Notes under the pieces: generated by a model
Told to the model about the DNA's origin: nothing
Database searches by the model: none
What the model saw: only the letters and a program-made list of their open reading frames with translations
Program-made: the position numbers and the translations under genes
Shown: positions 25,415-33,531 of the stretch, piece after piece
Position numbering within the stretch: position 1 is the stretch's first letter
Layout: every line of letters starts with the position of its first letter
From: UBA5066 sp046331465
Lineage (GTDB): Bacteria > Acidobacteriota > Thermoanaerobaculia > UBA5066
Assembly (NCBI GenBank): GCA_046331465.1
Contig: JAXLQV010000001.1
Span: 930,001-994,000, forward strand
DNA: 64,000 nucleotides
Direction of reading: 5' to 3'

Positions 25415-26027
25415 CGGGAGAGCAGACCCAGCCTGTGGCAGGCCCGCGGGGCACAAGCCCGAATCATTTGCGAGGCGGACGGCTGTCGGGGCGTTTGGGC
25501 ATCTCCCAAGAGATGGCGGTGGTATGCGAAACGTCGACGGCCGTCGATGACGGTGCCAGCGACGGACACGACGTCGAAGTCGCCGGTGTCGGCATCCAGT
25601 TGAGGCACGTTCAGGGACGGGATCCCGCGGTCGGAATTCAAGGGATCCTCACCTCGCTTCCAGTCCAGGAATCCCGCAACTCGCCTGCGCTTCGGGGCCC
25701 GTAGGCCCTGATCGACCGGCACGAACCCACGCCGTCGTCTCGTGTCCCAACCGGCCCCGGGGACGATCGCCAGGCCGACTGTGTCCGATCGATTGGCTGA
25801 CTCCCGCCCCCGTCTATTGGCTCGCGTGAAGTCGCCTCCACGGCGAGCCGCACCTCTCTGCGAGACCGGAGCGCAGGGCCGGACTCCGATTCGCCTCGTC
25901 TGTCGTGTTTTGTTCATTGATCCCTCCGCGATCGCCCGCTAGTTTCATTTGTCGGAGCCAGCAGGTGTCGCAGCTTTCGTCTTCGTTACTTGAGACCACG
26001 AAGCCAGGCAAGGCCGACATCGACATC
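25415..26027 (+). other. 613-base region without a recognisable gene
   Basis: No open frame here has a convincing start, ribosome site and codon pattern. One minus-strand frame (25354-25917) is open but has no signal, domain or homologue I recognise and runs antisense into the preceding gene. Base use is less GC-extreme than in the left flank, and this marks the left border of the peptide gene cluster. Possible debris from an integration event, but no transposase or terminal repeat is visible. Confidence 0.5.
25917..25945 (+). promoter_or_regulatory. Candidate sigma-70 promoter of the peptide cluster
   Basis: TTGATC (25917-25922) and TAGTTT (25940-25945) are separated by exactly 17 bases. 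Transcription would begin about 75 bases before the ATG at 26028. The -10 match is only three of six. Confidence 0.3.
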
Positions 26028-26600
26028 ATGGAATCGCCTGCCGAGGCCAAGCCCGCTCCCGACTCCTCTCCGCGGCTCGCCAGGGCTTTGCTTGCGGTGA
26101 TTGCGCTCGTGAGCGCAATCACCGCCACCTGGGTTTTCCTGAGCCTGCGGTTCGAACACGTCGACGTGGGCTCCCCGTTCTCGATTCCGGACCTGCCCCG
26201 CCTCGACGGCGCACCGGGATACGCGCGCGCGGCGGATCCCGCCGCGCCTCGCCTTCTCATGCTCATCCGACCTTCCTGCCAGATCTGTCGCCAGGGACTC
26301 GCCGAGCTTGAGCAGCTCGTTTCGCCTGACGGGAATGAGCGCATTCAGATCATCGCCCTGGGCTCGCGCGCCGAGGCGCTCAGGGCCTTCAAGGACTACC
26401 CGAGGGCGTCCGCTCTCACGGTCGTCGACGAATCCCGAACGGTCGAGAGGGCCTACGGGCGCTTTCGCGTCCCGACGGTCATCGTGCTGTCGAATGGAAG
26501 GGTCCATCGCAAGGTCCGCGGGAGAGAAGCCGAGCTTGCGACGATCTTCCGGGCATTCGCCGCCATGGCGGACGCCCATGCCGTGAAAGTCGAGCATTGA
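26028..26600 (+). CDS. Membrane-anchored thioredoxin-fold protein (CxxC)
   Basis: 190 residues. A single transmembrane helix (about 17-40) anchors a periplasmic domain that reads LLMLIRPSCQICRQGLAELEQL, with the redox pair Cys84-Gln-Ile-Cys87, and later FRVPTVIVLSNGRV, which supplies the cis-proline (VPT) of the thioredoxin fold. The ATG at 26028 is preferred to a GTG at 25905 because the helix then lies at the N-terminus. It opens the peptide operon and overlaps the C39 peptidase gene by TTGA. With the MauE-like protein at the operon end it could form or shuffle disulfides in the Cys-containing peptide at 27281. Confidence 0.8.
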   Translation: MESPAEAKPAPDSSPRLARALLAVIALVSAITATWVFLSLRFEHVDVGSPFSIPDLPRLDGAPGYARAADPAAPRLLMLIRPSCQICRQGLAELEQLVSPDGNERIQIIALGSRAEALRAFKDYPRASALTVVDESRTVERAYGRFRVPTVIVLSNGRVHRKVRGREAELATIFRAFAAMADAHAVKVEH

Positions 26601-27259
26601 GGGCGAGGACCGCTCGCGTCGAGGACGGGCGGGCCCGAGGTCGTCGCCTGGCGAGGGCGATTCTCGTCGCCCTCGCCGGGCTGTTCGCCGTCGCCGCGCT
26701 CTTCATGGGGTTCTCCCGTTCTCGAATCCGGATCCTGCGTGTCGCTCGTGCGAGGTTCCTCGGAGGCGTGCTTCTCCAGGACGACGGCGTCATCTTCCAG
26801 AACGGTCGAGCAGATTGCGGTCCGACAGCGCTGAGGATGGCGTGTCGGCAGCTTCGCATCCCTGACGCGAGGGCCGACGAGACCCTTCTGGGGTCGGAAT
26901 CGCCCTGGGGCGCCTCGATCTTCGAGCTCGCTGAGCGATCCAGGTCTGCCGGCCTCGGTCCGACGCTGACGCCGGCCGGCTTTCGGGCGCTCGAGCGCAC
27001 GAAGCTGCCGGCCATCGTCCTTCTCGGGACGCACTTCGTGCTCCTGGAGTCGCGACCGTCCGCCTCGGAGCTGATCGTCCTGGACCCATCCATCGGCAGG
27101 TACCTCATTCCCGCTTCGCGCCTGACCCACGAGCTCAGGGGCCTCATCCTGTCGTTCCACCCGGTCTCGGCGTCCTCGTCGAGCCCGTCTCCATCGCAGG
27201 CGCGGGGCGCCCCGAACACCTTCACCCGTCGCGTCCTGTGCCCTCTGCCCGTCCGGTAA
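26597..27259 (+). CDS. Stand-alone, membrane-anchored C39 peptidase
   Basis: 220 residues from a TTG that overlaps the previous stop (TTGA); the next Met lies within the transmembrane helix, so TTG is the credible start. A helix at about 19-39 is followed by a C39 domain with the complete catalytic set: Gln68 and Cys74 in QNGRADCGPTALRMAC, His146 in LGTHFVLLE, and Asp163 in VLDPSIGRY. C39 enzymes remove double-glycine leaders from peptide bacteriocins and are usually fused to an ABC exporter. Here the enzyme is separate and the ABC genes follow downstream. With an N-terminal anchor the domain would face the periplasm. The short exported peptide encoded next is the obvious substrate. Confidence 0.85.
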   Translation: MRARTARVEDGRARGRRLARAILVALAGLFAVAALFMGFSRSRIRILRVARARFLGGVLLQDDGVIFQNGRADCGPTALRMACRQLRIPDARADETLLGSESPWGASIFELAERSRSAGLGPTLTPAGFRALERTKLPAIVLLGTHFVLLESRPSASELIVLDPSIGRYLIPASRLTHELRGLILSFHPVSASSSSPSPSQARGAPNTFTRRVLCPLPVR

Positions 27260-27280
27260 AAGACCCCAGGAGGTAGTGTC

Positions 27281-27565
27281 GTGAAGAAGATCATCGTCAT
27301 GCTCCTCGTCGTAACGTTCCTCGGAGGATTGCTTCCGGCCCTCGGAGCGCGGGCGGAAGCCGCTTCCGCGGCCATCGCTGCTGCGCACCACGCGGGCGTG
27401 GCGACCGGCAGCGCGGCCACCCTTCGGGGTGCCCGGCTATGCTTCGGAATCGGCTCGAACAACTGCTGCGGCGAGTTCACGGTAATCGGAGCTCTCGCCG
27501 GCTGCATGGGGAACGTCGCGGCGGTCGCGGTCGCGGTCGCGGGCTACTACGTCTACTGCTCCTAG
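27281..27565 (+). CDS. Short exported cysteine-containing peptide, candidate bacteriocin-like precursor
   Basis: 94 residues; GTG at 27281 with an excellent CAGGAGG site. The N-terminus KKIIVMLLVVTFLGG is a hydrophobic signal-like leader with Gly15-Gly16, followed by ALGARAEA, which also offers a signal-peptidase site. The remainder is Ala/Gly-rich with five Cys (54, 62, 63, 75, 93), in LCFGIGSNNCC, AGCMG and YYVYCS, and an alternating Val/Ala stretch between the last two. No family is recognised. Its place between a C39 peptidase and an ABC transporter, with two redox proteins in the operon, suggests a processed, disulfide-bonded secreted peptide. Killing activity is a guess. Confidence 0.65.
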   Translation: MKKIIVMLLVVTFLGGLLPALGARAEAASAAIAAAHHAGVATGSAATLRGARLCFGIGSNNCCGEFTVIGALAGCMGNVAAVAVAVAGYYVYCS

Positions 27566-27699
27566 GTCTCTCATTCAGGCTTCCTGAGTCGCAGCCGGGC
27601 CAGGGGCTGGCAGGGTGCGTCGCCGGCGAATGGCGCTACCCTTGAAGGTGGGCCCGGCTCTTCGAACGGTGCTCGGATACACGGGAGTCCTTTCGGAAC

Positions 27700-29247
27700 A
27701 TGACGCTCGTCAACGGTGCTCGAGTCCTCGTGCGCGTCCTCCAGCTGGACTGGCTGGCGTTCCGCCGCGCCTTCCGCTCTCAGCTTCGGGAGAACAGTCT
27801 CGTCGCTCTCCTGCTGACTCTTATGGCTGGCGATCTCTGTGTGCGCGTCTACGACATCGGCCGCGCAGGCGCCTCCACCCACTCCCTCGCGCTTCTCCTT
27901 GCCTGGGCCGGCTGGGGGGGCGGGGTTTCCCTCGCCTGGATGACGGGGACGCCCAGGGCGATCTGGAGGCTTCGCACCTTCTTCGCGGTCTACCGACCGG
28001 CTCCTCCTTCGCCACCCGCCCCGCTGTTGGCGATCCTCCTGGGAAGGGCCTGGCTCTTCGCGATCCCTGCCTTCGCTCCCCTGGCGGCCCTGCATCTCGG
28101 CTCGGGGGGCGGGGGGCGGGATCCGGCTGCCCTCTTTGGCGCCTTCCTCCTCGTGGCGACCTGTGGTCCGCTCAGCCTTCTGCTCGGGACTGCCGCGCTC
28201 CGCGTGCAGCGGTTGACTCTGGCGGGTGCAACTCTCGCGGCGGCACTCCTGTCGTTCCGATTCGCTGCGCCGATTCGGAGCGCCATCTCGCGGTGGACGC
28301 CGCCGGGGCTCGTCGCTCGGATCCTCGATCAGGGTCCGTCGATATCGGTGGCGGTCCTGCTCGCCGCGCTCGCGGCGTGGCTGCTCGGGCTCTCGCTTCT
28401 CGCCTCCGTGATCGTCGACGGACGGCAGCGGGCGGCGCGTCTTCGAACCGGCCATCGGATCGAGGACTCGGCGGTCTCAGGCATCCCGCGACTCCTCGGT
28501 CGATGGCCGCCGCACCTCCGCCGAGAGGTCGTGACGGCCCTTCGTTGGCCCCGGTTCAGGGTGTCGCTCCTCGTCGCGTGCGCTGCGGTCGCCGTGCTCG
28601 TGGCGGCGGCGACGACGGAGCGGGGCCTCTCGACCTTTCGTGTCCTGGTTGCCTTCGTTCTCCCCGCGGTCCTCTGCTCGAGCGGAATGAACAACTCGTT
28701 TGCAGCGGATGGCGCCGGCGTCCAGGTCCTGATCAGGGACGAGGTGAACGTGCCGGCGGTGTTTCGCGCGAAGGAGGTCGCCTACATGTCCAGCGTGCTC
28801 GTTGTCGCAATGGTGGGCCTGGCCTTGCTCGGGTGGTCGCAGGGTGTGCGCTCGGTACCGATCCCGGGCCTTCCGTGCGCGGCCATAGGAGTCGCGGTGG
28901 CCTGGGCGTCTTGCGCGACGGGCCGGATCACGAGTGTTCTCTTTGCGAAACCACAGAGAGCCGCGAGCCTGTCGGGCGATCTGGCGTCTCCCCCGGCCGC
29001 GATGATCGCCGGGGCTCAAAGCGCCATCCTCCTGATACTGCCGACCCTGGTTGCGATTCGCGTCGACGCTGGCCGCCTCGGAGCGGTGTCGCTGTCTGCG
29101 ACGGCGGTCGGGGTACTCGTGGTGGCCGCGCTTTGGAGAGTCCTCTGCGTCAGGGCGAGCGTGACGCTCTTCAGCCGCTTTCGTGGCAGGCTCGTCGAGG
29201 CCCACGCAGCCCCGCCCCCGCTGACGGTCGATGGGAGCAGGCGATGA
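27700..29247 (+). CDS. ABC-transporter permease-like membrane protein
   Basis: 515 residues with about twelve hydrophobic helices in two halves separated by a basic loop (around 235-270). The ATG at 27700 gives a cytoplasmic N-terminus rich in Arg. No Pfam permease is identified with certainty, but overlap by ATGA with an ABC ATPase gene and the size are those of full-length ABC-2-type permeases (compare bacteriocin immunity/export permeases). Codons are less GC-biased than in neighbouring regions. Expected role: export of, or self-protection against, the peptide encoded upstream. Confidence 0.75.
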   Translation: MTLVNGARVLVRVLQLDWLAFRRAFRSQLRENSLVALLLTLMAGDLCVRVYDIGRAGASTHSLALLLAWAGWGGGVSLAWMTGTPRAIWRLRTFFAVYRPAPPSPPAPLLAILLGRAWLFAIPAFAPLAALHLGSGGGGRDPAALFGAFLLVATCGPLSLLLGTAALRVQRLTLAGATLAAALLSFRFAAPIRSAISRWTPPGLVARILDQGPSISVAVLLAALAAWLLGLSLLASVIVDGRQRAARLRTGHRIEDSAVSGIPRLLGRWPPHLRREVVTALRWPRFRVSLLVACAAVAVLVAAATTERGLSTFRVLVAFVLPAVLCSSGMNNSFAADGAGVQVLIRDEVNVPAVFRAKEVAYMSSVLVVAMVGLALLGWSQGVRSVPIPGLPCAAIGVAVAWASCATGRITSVLFAKPQRAASLSGDLASPPAAMIAGAQSAILLILPTLVAIRVDAGRLGAVSLSATAVGVLVVAALWRVLCVRASVTLFSRFRGRLVEAHAAPPPLTVDGSRR

Positions 29248-30023
29248 TCACGGTCTGCAATCTGACGAAGAGCTACGGGTCGAGCCGCGGCGTAATGGGA
29301 GTGTCACTGACGGTCGGCGACGCCGAGATCGTCGCGATCGTCGGACCGAACGGCGCCGGAAAGACGACGCTGGTGAAGGTGCTTGGAGGCCTCGCGACGC
29401 AGGACGCCGGGAGCTTTCAGATTTCTCCGTCGCCGCGGGACGATGCGCAGGAGGGGCCGGACGTCGGCGTGATGCCCGAAGTGGCTCCGCTCTTCGACCT
29501 GCTTACGGGTCGGGAACACCTCGAGTTCCTTGGCGACATCTGGAGGCTCCCGATCCCGCTCCGGGAGGCCCGAATCGGGGAGCTCGAAGAGGCGCTTGGC
29601 CTCGATGGCGCGCTAAATCGGCTGGTGGGGCATTACTCAAAGGGAATGCGGCAGAAACTCGCCTTCGCTGCCGCCGTGATGTCCGACCCGCGCGTCCTCA
29701 TCCTGGACGAGCCGTTCGAGGGCGTCGATCCTGTCTCCGTGAAGACGATGAAGGAGATCCTTCTGCAGTTTCGACGGGCCGGTGCGTCCGTCATCGTGAC
29801 CTCCCACATGCTCGACGTGATCTCGGAGATCTTCGACAGGGTGTTCGTGCTCTGCGACGGCACGGTCCAGTTCAGCGGCGATCGGCGACAGCTCGACGAG
29901 CGGGTCCGACAGGACGCCGGCGAGTTCCCGGCCGAGGGCTCCGATCTCGAGAGGCTCTACATAGGGCTCGTCGCGCCTTCCCGGGCCGCGCGGAAGCTGA
30001 CGACCATGGCGAGGGCAGAGTGA
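29244..30023 (+). CDS. ABC-transporter ATP-binding protein
   Basis: 259 residues, ATG overlapping the permease stop (ATGA). Walker A GPNGAGKTT (34-42), signature YSKGMRQKL, Walker B VLILDEPFEGVDP and the switch His in VTSHMLD are all intact. The SKGM form of the signature is common in the CcmA-type ABC-2 exporters, including those for bacteriocin self-immunity. The Q-loop is less standard (GVMPEVAPLFDLLTGREHLEF). It should energise the permease encoded just upstream. Overlaps the next gene by GTGA. Confidence 0.92.
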   Translation: MITVCNLTKSYGSSRGVMGVSLTVGDAEIVAIVGPNGAGKTTLVKVLGGLATQDAGSFQISPSPRDDAQEGPDVGVMPEVAPLFDLLTGREHLEFLGDIWRLPIPLREARIGELEEALGLDGALNRLVGHYSKGMRQKLAFAAAVMSDPRVLILDEPFEGVDPVSVKTMKEILLQFRRAGASVIVTSHMLDVISEIFDRVFVLCDGTVQFSGDRRQLDERVRQDAGEFPAEGSDLERLYIGLVAPSRAARKLTTMARAE

Positions 30024-30775
30024 ATCCCTTGGACGATCGCGGCGTGGCCCAGCCGGAATCCGCGAGACACGAGACCGAGGCAGACAGCTGGTTCGTCCTT
30101 GGGATCAGGGGAATGCTCGAGAGCGCGGTCCAGCCGGAGAAGTACTTTTCCGCTCGGCTCCCGGTCGCAGCGGTCGTGTTTCCGTTCCTGCTCACGGCAG
30201 TCCTCCGAGTCTGGCTGGCCGGCGTCGAGATGCAGTATGCGACCGTGGCGATCGCGGCGTCGGTCCCGCCGGAAGTGGCTGCGAGGACGGACTGGGCTTC
30301 CGAACCGTTGATTCGATCGATGGGGAACGCTGCGGCCCTTGGTGGGTGCCTCGCCTCGCCGTCGTACGCGATGCTCTTCTCCGGCCTCATGTTCCTGATC
30401 TGCTGTGCACGCGGCCACGTGATCGACTTCCGTGCGGCCTTCGTGCCCACCTCCTTCGCGACGTCCGCCTTCGCGCTGAAGCGAGCGTTCGTCGTCCTTC
30501 TGCTCTGGGTGAAGGGGACGAGCTCGATTCGAGGCGCGGCGGACCTGGAGCCCCTGGTGGGGCTGGGCCTCCTCTCCCCGGGCCCGGACATGTTGCGTCA
30601 CGCATTGGATGCAGTGAATGTCTTCGACCTCTGGGGTCTGCTGATCATCGCTGTCGGGCTCTCAGCGATGGCGGCACTCTCGAGGAGAGAGGCGGCGATC
30701 TGCTCGGTTGCGACGTGGGGTTCGCTCCAGCTCGTCTCCCTTCTCTTCCGGGTCGCCGTGAAGCTGGTGGCATGA
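30020..30775 (+). CDS. Yip1-domain-like integral membrane protein
   Basis: 251 residues from a GTG overlapping the ATPase stop (GTGA). A soluble N-terminus (about 45 residues) precedes four to five helices. The block LDAVNVFDLWGLLIIAVGLSAMAALSRREA matches the conserved 'N-F-x-L-W-x-L-x-L' end of bacterial Yip1 proteins. Function in bacteria is unknown; in this operon it may assist the transporter or give immunity. ATGA overlap with the next gene. Confidence 0.7.
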   Translation: MNPLDDRGVAQPESARHETEADSWFVLGIRGMLESAVQPEKYFSARLPVAAVVFPFLLTAVLRVWLAGVEMQYATVAIAASVPPEVAARTDWASEPLIRSMGNAAALGGCLASPSYAMLFSGLMFLICCARGHVIDFRAAFVPTSFATSAFALKRAFVVLLLWVKGTSSIRGAADLEPLVGLGLLSPGPDMLRHALDAVNVFDLWGLLIIAVGLSAMAALSRREAAICSVATWGSLQLVSLLFRVAVKLVA

Positions 30776-31242
30776 GAGGACCGCTCCCGTGGCGGGCGGC
30801 GCTGTTGCTCCTGATCGGCGTATTCGGAGCGGCATTCCTCGGAAAGGTGCTCGCGCCTGCCGACTTCGTGGCCGAGGTCGAAGACCTCGGTGTGCCGACG
30901 TCTCTGTCTCTGCCGGCCGCCGCCGCGGTGATGGGAGCGGAGCTGGCGATCTGCCTGGCCCTCGTCCTGCGGAGGACTCGCGCGGTCGGCGTCGTCTTTG
31001 CCGGGCTGGCCCTCGTTGCATTCACGCTCGTGACCGCGGCGCTCGTCGTGGACGGACGTGCGGACCAGGACTGCGGGTGCTTCGGCTCACTCTGGAAGCG
31101 ACGACTGGGACCAACGGCGGTGCTCGAGGACGCAGTGCTCTGCGTCGTCGCGCTCTGGACCGGGCTCCGCACTTCCCGCGACGGGCGACCCCTCCAGAGC
31201 AGGGGTTCCGAATCAACCGAGATCGCCCGATCGGTTCGGTAG
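30772..31242 (+). CDS. MauE-like (DoxX-related) redox membrane protein
   Basis: 156 residues, four helices, ATG overlapping the previous stop. The opening GVFGAAFLGKVLAPADFVAEVEDLG and the loop motif D-C101-G-C103-F-G-S-L are hallmarks of the MauE family, which is needed for disulfide formation in methylamine dehydrogenase and often accompanies thioredoxin-fold partners. Here the partner would be the CxxC protein at 26028. It is last in the operon; the C-terminal 25 residues are hydrophilic and Arg/Ser-rich. Confidence 0.82.
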   Translation: MRGPLPWRAALLLLIGVFGAAFLGKVLAPADFVAEVEDLGVPTSLSLPAAAAVMGAELAICLALVLRRTRAVGVVFAGLALVAFTLVTAALVVDGRADQDCGCFGSLWKRRLGPTAVLEDAVLCVVALWTGLRTSRDGRPLQSRGSESTEIARSVR

Positions 31243-31467
31243 ACGACACCAGGAACTGCGTTCGCGGCCTGCGGAGGCTCCAGGTCACTCCCGATGTCGC
31301 CGGTAAGACCGCGAAGCCACGCTCACCCCCCTGCAGCCTTCCTTCTCTCGGAGGCATCACAGCGGCTCGGGGCCGGCTCGCCCCGGGTTGCGAGGGCCAA
31401 AGGGAACCCGATTCCCCTCGCCTTCGTGGTCGGCGATCCCGACAAGCGTGTGTTTCTCGGAACCCTG

Positions 31468-33492
31468 CTAGTTCAGCTCGATCCCAAGCCGGACGCTGAG
31501 GACCTCCCTGCCGGCGAAGGGGGTGGAGGTCCAGGCGAGCGTCGGGCCCTCGACGAGGAGGTCGAAGACCCCGGCCCGGAGGACGACTCCGAGGCGGGAG
31601 CCGGCCTGCAGGTAGTACTCGCTGCCGGGGTCGCCGTGGACTCCGGGCGAGGTGTCGACCTCTCCGTTCCCGCGGACCTTCGGCCCCCCCTCGACCCGGA
31701 CGGGCGTCAGGGAGAGGCCGAGCGGCCGGACGGGGAACCACCGGATCTCGCCGCCGAGGACGAAGGTGAGGTACGTGGACTCTCCCGAGGTCGTCCGCGC
31801 TCCGACGGTCAGGTGCGCCGCCGGCGCCCACGCGAACCGCCCGCCCCACACGTCGCGGTCCCACGTCACCTCGCCGCCGATCGTGGCGAGGCCGTACTTC
31901 TGTCCTTCCGACGCGACGTCGGGCGTCCCGTCCACCGTGAAGCCGGTGACGAGGTGGACGATGGTCGCGCGGCCCTGGAGGCGTCCGTAGGGGGCGGGCG
32001 GGGGAGTCCACGCGTCGTCGTGGCGCTCGGCCTTCTCGGAGTGGTGCTTCAGGATCGGTCCGCCGGCGAGGTGCGTGGTCGTGAGCATCCACGTCACCCC
32101 GGCCCCGATCGACCAGTCGGCGCGCGGCTCGAGCCAGCTCACCTCGAGGGGCCCTTCGACCGTCAGGAGGACGTTCTCGCCGATCTTCCCGTCGAACCGC
32201 AGGAGCCGCGACACGAACTCCGGCCCGGAGTGCTTCCCGCCGAAGACGACCCGGAGGGCGGCGGGCGTGAAGCCGATCGCCGCCTTGAAGCCGACCGGGA
32301 GCGTGAGGCCCATGCCGAGCTCCGTCACGCCGCTGTCGCTGCCGTCCGCGTAGTGCCGGTAGCCGACGCTCCCCTCGATGCCGTAAACGAACGGGTTGAA
32401 CGCCTCCGTGAACTTGAGGACCATCCCCTGCGCGCCCGCCTCGAAGTAGTCCGCCGTAGGGTTGTACCGGACGTAGGGGCCCAGGAGCGAGTACTTGCCG
32501 AGTCCCGGGTCGGGCGGCTGACGCTCGTCGCACTCGGCCCCCTCGCACGGGTGGACCGGCGTGAACCACTTCGCGCGGTACGCCGTCCACTCGGCCGAGC
32601 GCTCGGGCTCGGTGTCGGTGCCGGGCGCGGCGGAGAGCTGGGCGACGCGGAGGTCGCGGACGACGACGAGGAGCTCGGCGAGCGCGCGCCGCGCCCGGTC
32701 CCCCTCGTCCGAGAGGCACTCGTACGTGACGTCGTACGGGTTCTCGGTCCGCGCCTCGCAGTGGTCCGGCTCGCCCTCCGTCACGTAGGTCTTGTCCCGG
32801 TGGTCGTTCCAGACGTGGAAGATCTCGGGCGGGATGTTCTTCGAGCGCCCGGTCGGGATCTTCGCGAGCTTCTCGATCGGCTTCCAGACGCGCAGGTAGT
32901 CGACGTCGCCCCCCTTCGCCCGCTCCGTGTGCGCGTACGAGAACGAGTCGGCGACGGAGTGCATCATCTCGTAGAGGCCGCTCCCGCTCTTCCTCACGCC
33001 GGGCCCGCCGTCGACGACGATCTGCCGGAGGAGGTCGTCGAGGAGGTCGTTGCAGCGGACGACGGCGCGAGTCGCGAGGGAGCGCGGGATCGCCGATCCG
33101 GGGAGCGGGTCCGAGTGCGCGTCCGCGAGCTGCGCCATGTAGTGGAAGCACTGCCCCGGGTCGCTGAACTGGCGGCGGAAGAAGGCGTCGGGCCGGTCCG
33201 TGCGCGGGCGCGGCCAGAGGAGGAGAGGGTTCTCCTCCGCGGCGTCCGTGCAGAGGCGCGTCGGCGAACCCGGCGCGCCGAAGCAGTATGGCGGCTCGAC
33301 GGCCCCGTCGTTCAGGAGGTCGCGGAGGACGTCCGGCCTCGCCGGCTGCCCGCCGTACCCCTCGGCGAGCGTCCGGTACGCGAGCGCCTCGATGGCGTTG
33401 TGCCCCTTGCTGTCGAACGCCGCGGCGGGCGCGGCCGCGAGGAGGAGGACGGCGAGCGCCGGAGCCGACCGCGCGACGCCTCTTTCGATCAT
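31468..33492 (-). CDS. Putative Zn-dependent phospholipase C/P1-nuclease-like domain fused to an outer-membrane barrel
   Basis: 674 residues; ATG at 33492 with GGGAGGA. The signal peptide ends PAAAFD, and the mature N-terminus FDSKGHNAIEALAYRTL has the aromatic-x-x-G-H start of the S1/P1-nuclease and bacterial phospholipase C superfamily. Further possible metal ligands are His31, His117 (QCFHYM) and the H178-x3-D182-x5-H188 cluster in MMHSVADSFSYAH. From about residue 325 the sequence becomes alternating barrel strands through to LSVRLGIELN. The fusion of a possible zinc hydrolase with a C-terminal barrel would display the enzyme at the surface. The enzymatic call rests on motif spacing; the final residue is Asn rather than Phe. 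Confidence 0.6.
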   Translation of the reverse strand: MIERGVARSAPALAVLLLAAAPAAAFDSKGHNAIEALAYRTLAEGYGGQPARPDVLRDLLNDGAVEPPYCFGAPGSPTRLCTDAAEENPLLLWPRPRTDRPDAFFRRQFSDPGQCFHYMAQLADAHSDPLPGSAIPRSLATRAVVRCNDLLDDLLRQIVVDGGPGVRKSGSGLYEMMHSVADSFSYAHTERAKGGDVDYLRVWKPIEKLAKIPTGRSKNIPPEIFHVWNDHRDKTYVTEGEPDHCEARTENPYDVTYECLSDEGDRARRALAELLVVVRDLRVAQLSAAPGTDTEPERSAEWTAYRAKWFTPVHPCEGAECDERQPPDPGLGKYSLLGPYVRYNPTADYFEAGAQGMVLKFTEAFNPFVYGIEGSVGYRHYADGSDSGVTELGMGLTLPVGFKAAIGFTPAALRVVFGGKHSGPEFVSRLLRFDGKIGENVLLTVEGPLEVSWLEPRADWSIGAGVTWMLTTTHLAGGPILKHHSEKAERHDDAWTPPPAPYGRLQGRATIVHLVTGFTVDGTPDVASEGQKYGLATIGGEVTWDRDVWGGRFAWAPAAHLTVGARTTSGESTYLTFVLGGEIRWFPVRPLGLSLTPVRVEGGPKVRGNGEVDTSPGVHGDPGSEYYLQAGSRLGVVLRAGVFDLLVEGPTLAWTSTPFAGREVLSVRLGIELN

Positions 33493-33531
33493 CCGCGTCC
33501 TCCCTCGCGACGACGCTCGCCGCGCCGGCCG

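Noticed and set aside
25354..25917. Open minus-strand frame across the 613-base gap
   Set aside because: No ribosome site, no recognisable domain, antisense overlap with the 24794-25414 barrel gene, and irregular codon use.
27281..27565. Lanthipeptide, lasso or other named RiPP class for the Cys peptide
   Set aside because: No LanB/M/C, radical-SAM, lasso cyclase or YcaO gene is nearby; only peptidase, redox and transport genes are present.
31243..31467. Attachment site or transposon end to the right of the peptide cluster
   Set aside because: I found no matching repeat at the left border, no integrase and no tRNA; the 225 bases show only a weak GGGGC/GCCCC hairpin.
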